The position numbers were made by a program, and so were the translations under genes. The notes beneath the pieces are model-generated. The model made no database searches. It saw only the letters and a list, made by a program, of their open reading frames with translations, and was not told the DNA's origin. Shown here in pieces: positions 60,368 to 64,000 of a DNA stretch of 64,000 nucleotides. The DNA is from GCA-003244245 sp050699595. GTDB taxonomy: Bacteria > Actinomycetota > Actinomycetes > Mycobacteriales > Pseudonocardiaceae. Position 1 is the stretch's first letter. Every line of letters begins with the position of its first letter. The DNA lies in NCBI GenBank assembly GCA_050699595.1, contig JBOHFI010000004.1:74106-138105 (forward strand), in the 5' to 3' direction.

Positions 60368-60802
60368 TTACGCCGCGTTCCTGGTGGGCGTATCAGCGCT
60401 CGGCGGCGCCGTCTTACTGTTCTTCGCGCCTGCGGGTGCCCGCATCCCGGTCGCCCGGAAGCTGAACGCGACGCGGCCCTTGGCGTTGGCGTACGGGGTG
60501 ATCGTTAAGCCTTCGAACTCCGCCGGGGCGTACGGGAAGCCCGCCGTCTTCGGTGGTGACACCGGCTGGTGCGGCGCGGCGACCTTCACCGTGACCTCGG
60601 CCCCGAACCGCGCGGCTTGTTCGTTCGCGTTCAGCGCTCGCACCGTCCACACGAGCTGGTTGGTGTCCTTGTCCCGTTCCTGGCGCTTCGGCGCGTTGCG
60701 ATCGTCGGAGAACTCCAACGTGGGCTCCACGCCGAGGATGAACATTCCCTCGGGGAAGACCTCCCCGAAGCCCACCGGGAACCTGGTAGGTATCACTGGC
60801 AT
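60368..60802 (-). CDS. Pra-like replication/integration/excision activator
   Basis: 144 residues. The pattern P-V-I-P-T-R-F-P-V-G-F-G-E-V-F-P-E-G-M-F, V-E-P-T-L-E-F, Q-L-V-W-T-V-R-A-L, V-T-V-K-V-A-A-P-H-Q-P-V and F-E-G-L-T-I-T-P-Y resembles the Pra family of actinomycete integrative conjugative elements such as pSAM2, where Pra switches on replication and transfer. A GntR-type gene is divergent from it, as with the pra repressor KorSA. No replication, integrase or transfer genes are recognised in the window. Confidence 0.7.
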   Translation of the reverse strand: MPVIPTRFPVGFGEVFPEGMFILGVEPTLEFSDDRNAPKRQERDKDTNQLVWTVRALNANEQAARFGAEVTVKVAAPHQPVSPPKTAGFPYAPAEFEGLTITPYANAKGRVAFSFRATGMRAPAGAKNSKTAPPSADTPTRNAA

Positions 60803-60834
60803 GAGCGTGGTCCTCCTGTCAACCTGTCTTCAAT

Positions 60835-60906
60835 TCCTCATTAGGAGATGCTTGCGACGGTCACAGTAGGCCAGGATCCAACTGTCGTCAAGTCCTCATG
60901 AGGACT
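60835..60906. promoter_or_regulatory. Paired palindromic operators between pra-like and gntR genes
   Basis: AGTCCTCATGAGGACT (60891-60906) is a perfect 16-bp palindrome. TCCTCATTAGGA (60835-60846) matches its central 12 bases TCCTCATGAGGA at all but one position. The two sites lie between the divergent starts at 60802 and 60956, where a GntR/KorSA-type repressor would be expected to bind. Confidence 0.7.
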
Positions 60907-60955
60907 ACACTGGTGACAGCACGCAAAGACGACCGACCAGGAAGGATGTCGAGCA

Positions 60956-61738
60956 GTGGACGAGCTGAGCGCGCGAGTGCCGAAGTACCATCGCGTCGCG
61001 GACGCTCTGCGCACCGAGATCCGCACCGGGGAACTCCACCCAGGCCAGCGGCTACCGGCCGAAACCACGCTCGTGGAGCGATTCCGCGTCAGCCTGCCCA
61101 CCATCCGCCAAGCACTCTCGGTGCTGCGCGCGGAAGGCCTGATCGAGTCACGCCATGGCATCGGCACGTTCGTGAAGGAGCAGCGCCGGCTGCAACGCCG
61201 CTCCCGGGGCCGCTACGGCAGCGCCCGAAGACATCAGTGGTGGTTCACCCACCTCCTGCGCTACGACGTCGTCTTCGCTGGTCGCGGCCCAGCCCCCAGC
61301 CACATCGCCGAGATCATGGGCATCGAACCCGGCGCCGAGGTCGTCATCCGCCGCCGCAACGTCTACGACAAGGACACCGGAGGGCCCGAAGAGATCGGCG
61401 CGAGCTACTTCCCGACCTCCCTCGCCAGAGGAACCTTCCTCGAAGAACCCACCGTCACTCCCCAGGCCCTGTTCCGGCGCGTGGAAGATCTCACCGGCCG
61501 CCGCTACACCCGCGCCCGTGACCAGTGGATCGCCCGGATGCCCACCGCCGACGAATCCGTCATCCTCGAACTGCCCACCGGAGCGCCGGTCATGCACGTC
61601 GTCCACACCGCACGCGACGAGCACGGCGACATCCTGGAAATCTACGAGTCAGTCTGGCCAGCCGACCGCGTCATCATCATCGACGACTACGACATCGAAC
61701 AGGAACCCACAAAACCCGAGGTCCCCAGCAAAATCTAG
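60956..61738 (+). CDS. GntR-family regulator with UTRA domain (KorSA-like)
   Basis: 260 residues from GTG 60956 with ribosome site GAAGGA. N-terminal winged helix: Y-H-R-V-A-D-A-L-R-T-E-I, L-P-A-E-T-T-L-V-E-R-F-R-V-S and T-I-R-Q-A-L-S-V-L-R-A-E-G-L-I. UTRA ligand domain: V-V-I-R-R-R-N-V-Y, T-P-Q-A-L-F-R-R-V and I-Y-E-S-V-W-P-A-D. Divergent from the pra-like gene with two matching operators between them, so likely represses it and itself. Confidence 0.9.
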   Translation: MDELSARVPKYHRVADALRTEIRTGELHPGQRLPAETTLVERFRVSLPTIRQALSVLRAEGLIESRHGIGTFVKEQRRLQRRSRGRYGSARRHQWWFTHLLRYDVVFAGRGPAPSHIAEIMGIEPGAEVVIRRRNVYDKDTGGPEEIGASYFPTSLARGTFLEEPTVTPQALFRRVEDLTGRRYTRARDQWIARMPTADESVILELPTGAPVMHVVHTARDEHGDILEIYESVWPADRVIIIDDYDIEQEPTKPEVPSKI

Positions 61739-61999
61739 ACACACACCGGATCATCATCACGTGGACCGGCTGCTTGACCTGCTCGACGCCTACCAGCCCC
61801 GGCTAGTCCGAGGGCCCACCAGAGGTACGCATCAAGTGCGCATGTACACCTTCTCGCGTGCGTTGCCGAATTTGGCTCTATGGGATCAAGCACGCCGCCT
61901 CCGGCGGCGCGGAGGTGGCTGAGTCCGTCGTGCTACTCGCGTGCCCGCTCGGGCCGGTCCCGCTTGCTGCGCGCGGCCTGGCGGCCGTGCTCGCGCGGG

Positions 62000-62461
62000 C
62001 CGGCCCGCCGGGCGCTCGTGGTCCCTTTCGACGTCGGCGCCTCATGCAGGTTCCACTTGCGCTAGATGCGGGCCACTGTCGCGAACCCGGTGCCCAGTTC
62101 GGCGGCTGGCAATCGGGGGCAGACAAGTGCGCGTCACCCCCAGATGCGCCGACGGGCGGCCATGGTCGGCGAATGTCGCGACGACCACGTCGATCTCATC
62201 GATCGTCGGCGGGCCCCGCTGCGTGGCAGGTCTTGCAGTGCCCGGATCCCGCCGAACTCGTAGCGGCCCCGCCAGTCCACCACCGTCGGCCAGCTGGGGC
62301 CCGGTCCGCCGCGCAATCTCGGCATTGGGCAACTCGTCGCCAGCCAGTAGTACAGTCTGCGCCCGCTGGGCCAGACTGGCTCGCACCGAGCCCGACCGGG
62401 TCAATGCTGCGAGCCGAAACCGATCACTCCCACCAAGCACCAGCGGCGCACCAACCGACAT
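62000..62461 (-). pseudogene. IS630-family transposase remnant
   Basis: The 5' part reads S-V-G-A-P-L-V-L-G-G-S-D-R, S-L-A-Q-R-A-Q-T-V-L-L-A and L-P-N-A-E-I-A-R-R-T-G. A frame change yields W-R-G-R-Y-E-F-G-G-I-R-A-L-Q-D-L-P-R-S-G, then back to P-P-T-I-D-E-I-D-V-V-V-A-T. Later A-A-E-L-G-T-G-F-A-T-V-A-R-I has a stop where IS630 proteins have the Trp of I-W-R-K-W. Only the N-terminal HTH third remains; no catalytic DDE region and no clear terminal repeats. Confidence 0.8.
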
Positions 62462-62495
62462 GTCTCATTGTCCCACACAACCGCCATAAACAGGT

Positions 62496-63110
62496 CTACG
62501 ATACAGGCCACAAGGGCCACTCCACGCTGTACGTCATCATCACCGCCAGCACCTTTGACCCTTCGACCCTTTGACCGTACCCCTCCCACTTATGTTTACC
62601 CTTCTCGTACAGCTCCACTAGCCTTTGCAGTGACAGGGCCTCCATGGGGGAAGACGGAACAATAATGAACTCTAGCCCGGCACCCCCGTGCTCGTCGATT
62701 CCTTGTTGTCGAAACTCGTAAAACAAGATGCCCGGGTGGTCAGGATTAGGTGCAGGCGGGGCAGCTGGATCCATCGTGAATCTGAGACCCTCGGTGTTAT
62801 TGCAATCAGTCAAGATATCGACGTGATCTCCACTCTGATATCCAGGACCAACATAGAGAGCCGAGCATGTTGCGCGATTACCCCAACTAATTCGGTGAAA
62901 ATCGAAGATCGAGTTATAGCCGTACTGGTAGTCGTAGATGAGAACGTTGGGGTTGGGGTTCAGGTAGTCGCCGCGCTGGTCAGGGTGGTCCCATTGCCAC
63001 AGGCCAACGGCAAGATGCCAGTCTGCTGGTCCAGTTGGATATCCCATGATTCCTCCACCGGTTTCACGCGACCACGTGTGGGCCGCATCCTCTTTGTGAA
63101 ACAGTGCCAA
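62496..63110 (-). CDS. Hypothetical protein, lower GC than neighbours
   Basis: 204 residues from TTG 63110; ATG 63047 preceded by GGTGGAGGA is an alternative start. Tyr/Asp/Trp-rich (for example L-I-Y-D-Y-Q-Y-G-Y-N-S-I-F-D-F-H), with two Cys and no signal peptide. The base composition is clearly more AT-rich than the surrounding backbone, pointing to transfer. No family is recognised. The clean 200-codon frame in AT-richer DNA argues for a real gene. Confidence 0.6.
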   Translation of the reverse strand: MALFHKEDAAHTWSRETGGGIMGYPTGPADWHLAVGLWQWDHPDQRGDYLNPNPNVLIYDYQYGYNSIFDFHRISWGNRATCSALYVGPGYQSGDHVDILTDCNNTEGLRFTMDPAAPPAPNPDHPGILFYEFRQQGIDEHGGAGLEFIIVPSSPMEALSLQRLVELYEKGKHKWEGYGQRVEGSKVLAVMMTYSVEWPLWPVS

Positions 63111-63255
63111 GATGCACTATTTGTACCCAAAATTAAGCATTTATCTGTTTCGACCGACGCGACACTTTGAACCGCCCCGGAGTAACGCGATCTCATGCGG
63201 TCGGGTGACCCGGGGAATCTCACCCCGGTGCCCGATCTCCCAATCTCGAGCACCT

Positions 63256-63603
63256 CTACGTTTTATAGTATATGCTTCCATTTTGATCGAGCACCGGTTT
63301 TCCAGACGAATCCGAGCCGATTGACATCTTGAGCGAACCCAGCCCCATGTGTAGCTCGTTACCACTACTGTCAGTCCCGGTCCTGACCGTCGGAGCTAGG
63401 GTTAGCTGGGAGCCGTTCACCTGGAAATTCCCCTCCTCCATCGTGCTAAATGCACTACCGTGAAGCGAGTAACTGTACGTACCGCTTTCCCGCAATGTGA
63501 GCATGGCCTGGCCGTTATCCGACCGCCATTGGCCGACGAGCTGGGATGCCGAATCGTAGGGTTGGACGGTGGGTAGTGAGGTGATCACGCTGGTCAGGGC
63601 CAC
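63256..63603 (-). CDS. Hypothetical beta-rich protein, probably 5'-truncated
   Basis: 115 residues from GTG 63603, but the frame stays open and protein-like upstream (S-H-L-A-D-F-A-G-A-L-P) to a TGA near 63663, so the original N-terminus may be lost. The body L-V-G-Q-W-R-S-D-N-G-Q-A-M-L-T-L-R-E-S-G-T-Y-S-Y-S-L resembles small lipocalin-like or stress-related beta-barrel proteins. Lower GC than the backbone, like its neighbour. No confident family. Confidence 0.5.
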   Translation of the reverse strand: MALTSVITSLPTVQPYDSASQLVGQWRSDNGQAMLTLRESGTYSYSLHGSAFSTMEEGNFQVNGSQLTLAPTVRTGTDSSGNELHMGLGSLKMSIGSDSSGKPVLDQNGSIYYKT

Positions 63604-63703
63604 CGGCAGGGCCCCGGCAAAGTCGGCAAGATGCGACTGGGCTGGGCTGGGCTGAGGATTTGATCACAACTTGGGGGTATGACAGCGCGTCACCAGCAGG
63701 GAT

Positions 63704-63767
63704 GCAACGAAGCTCCGCTAAGACGAGCGATCCACCAAGATCGAGCCGTCCCCGGGAGCTTCGTTGC
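63704..63767. repeat. 13-bp perfect inverted repeat
   Basis: GCAACGAAGCTCC (63704-63716) and GGAGCTTCGTTGC (63755-63767) are perfect complements separated by 38 bases. They lie between the AT-richer genes and the IS30 end. This could be a terminator or a small mobile-element structure; nothing inside reads as a gene. Confidence 0.55.
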
Positions 63768-63882
63768 GCACGCAGTCTGTCACGTCCAGCCTGTCCACCT
63801 CCGACAACCCGCGACCAGAGGAGACGATCGAGTCGGCGGGAATCGCTCCCGGGCCGGTCGAGGACGGTTGCCGTGCTTGGTG

Positions 63883-64000
63883 TCAGCCGGTGGAAGCAAT
63901 TGATTTTGCGAGGAGGTCGGCGAAGACTTCTGCTGGGGTTCGGTAGCCGAGGATACGGCGTGGTCGGTTGTTGAGTTCGGTGGCTACGCGGTCGAGGTAG
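63883..64000 (-). mobile_element. IS30-family transposase, C-terminal end (cut by window edge)
   Basis: The minus-strand frame reads Y-L-D-R-V-A-T-E-L-N-N-R-P-R-R-I-L-G-Y-R-T-P-A-E-V-F-A to a stop at 63883-63885. The E-L-N-N-R-P-R segment containing the last catalytic Glu, followed by L-G-x-R-T-P-A-E, is the standard end of IS30 transposases. The rest of the gene is beyond the window, so its integrity is unknown. Confidence 0.9.

Noticed and set aside
61761..61922. Short plus-strand frame after the GntR gene (V-D-R-L-L-D-L-L-D-A-Y)
   Set aside because: Protein-like only at its start, no ribosome site, and it runs toward the IS630 remnant.
63190..63260. Stem-loop resembling a tRNA T-arm (minus strand CGGGG-TGAGATT-CCCCG)
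   Set aside because: The loop lacks TTCRA and no acceptor, D or anticodon arms can be placed around it.

Overview
The window is high-GC actinobacterial DNA. Frequent GTG starts, overlapping stop/start codons, DUF5753/DUF397 and HNH/13E12 families, beta-class carbonic anhydrase, AccD/AccE and NsdA-like TPR regulators point to the Pseudonocardiales. I cannot name a genus from sequence alone.

Backbone. A conserved chromosomal frame runs through the window: accE-accD, divergent birA, a PH-domain membrane protein, GtrA, purK-purE and an acyl-CoA dehydrogenase. The order matches the Mycobacterium tuberculosis Rv3274c-Rv3281 neighbourhood. It is interrupted by accessory DNA between birA and the PH gene (12.7-20.1 kb) and, far more, between the PH gene and GtrA (about 21.6-50.8 kb). 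The left end holds ligA (5' end outside the window), a Fic gene inserted between two copies of the ligA 3' end, a decayed VapBC pair, a pentapeptide-repeat membrane protein, an HNH endonuclease, an XRE/DUF397 pair and HicAB.

12.7-20 kb: a LuxR fragment, a KsgA/Erm-like methyltransferase, an MFS transporter, an ECF sigma factor and a NarL-type two-component system. The sensor kinase is followed, with overlapping and closely spaced genes, by a MelC1-like caddie and a tyrosinase.

21.6-50.8 kb, a mosaic accessory region: (i) a wrecked NRPS-like gene downstream of a cucumopine-synthase-like gene; (ii) intact and broken copies of a module made of a small zinc-finger gene, a 130-residue protein and a 496-residue HTH/TPR regulator; (iii) a Trypco1 gene overlapping a 1392-residue trypsin-nSTAND-WD40 protein, a predicted biological-conflict system; (iv) an FxLD-type lanthipeptide cluster on the minus strand (PCMT-like methyltransferase, 53-residue precursor, LanB, LanC, SpaB_C-like protein, APH-like kinase); (v) an aspartimide-type graspetide cluster on the plus strand (precursor with PFGLRFA, ATP-grasp ligase, PCMT-like methyltransferase), next to a MetRS that may be a second copy. 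Each cluster lies near one paralogous TPR regulator, and methyltransferase fossils lie at 42.3 and 47.8 kb. Remnants of a VanX-like dipeptidase and a FemX/VanK-like gene close the region.

50.8-64 kb: an OmpR two-component system, GtrA, a TIR/WD40 remnant, purK-purE-acyl-CoA dehydrogenase, a STAS protein, then a decayed integrative-element-like segment (Pra-like protein and GntR regulator with paired operators), an IS630 remnant, two AT-richer orphan genes and the end of an IS30 transposase cut by the window edge.

No rRNA, tRNA or CRISPR array was recognised.
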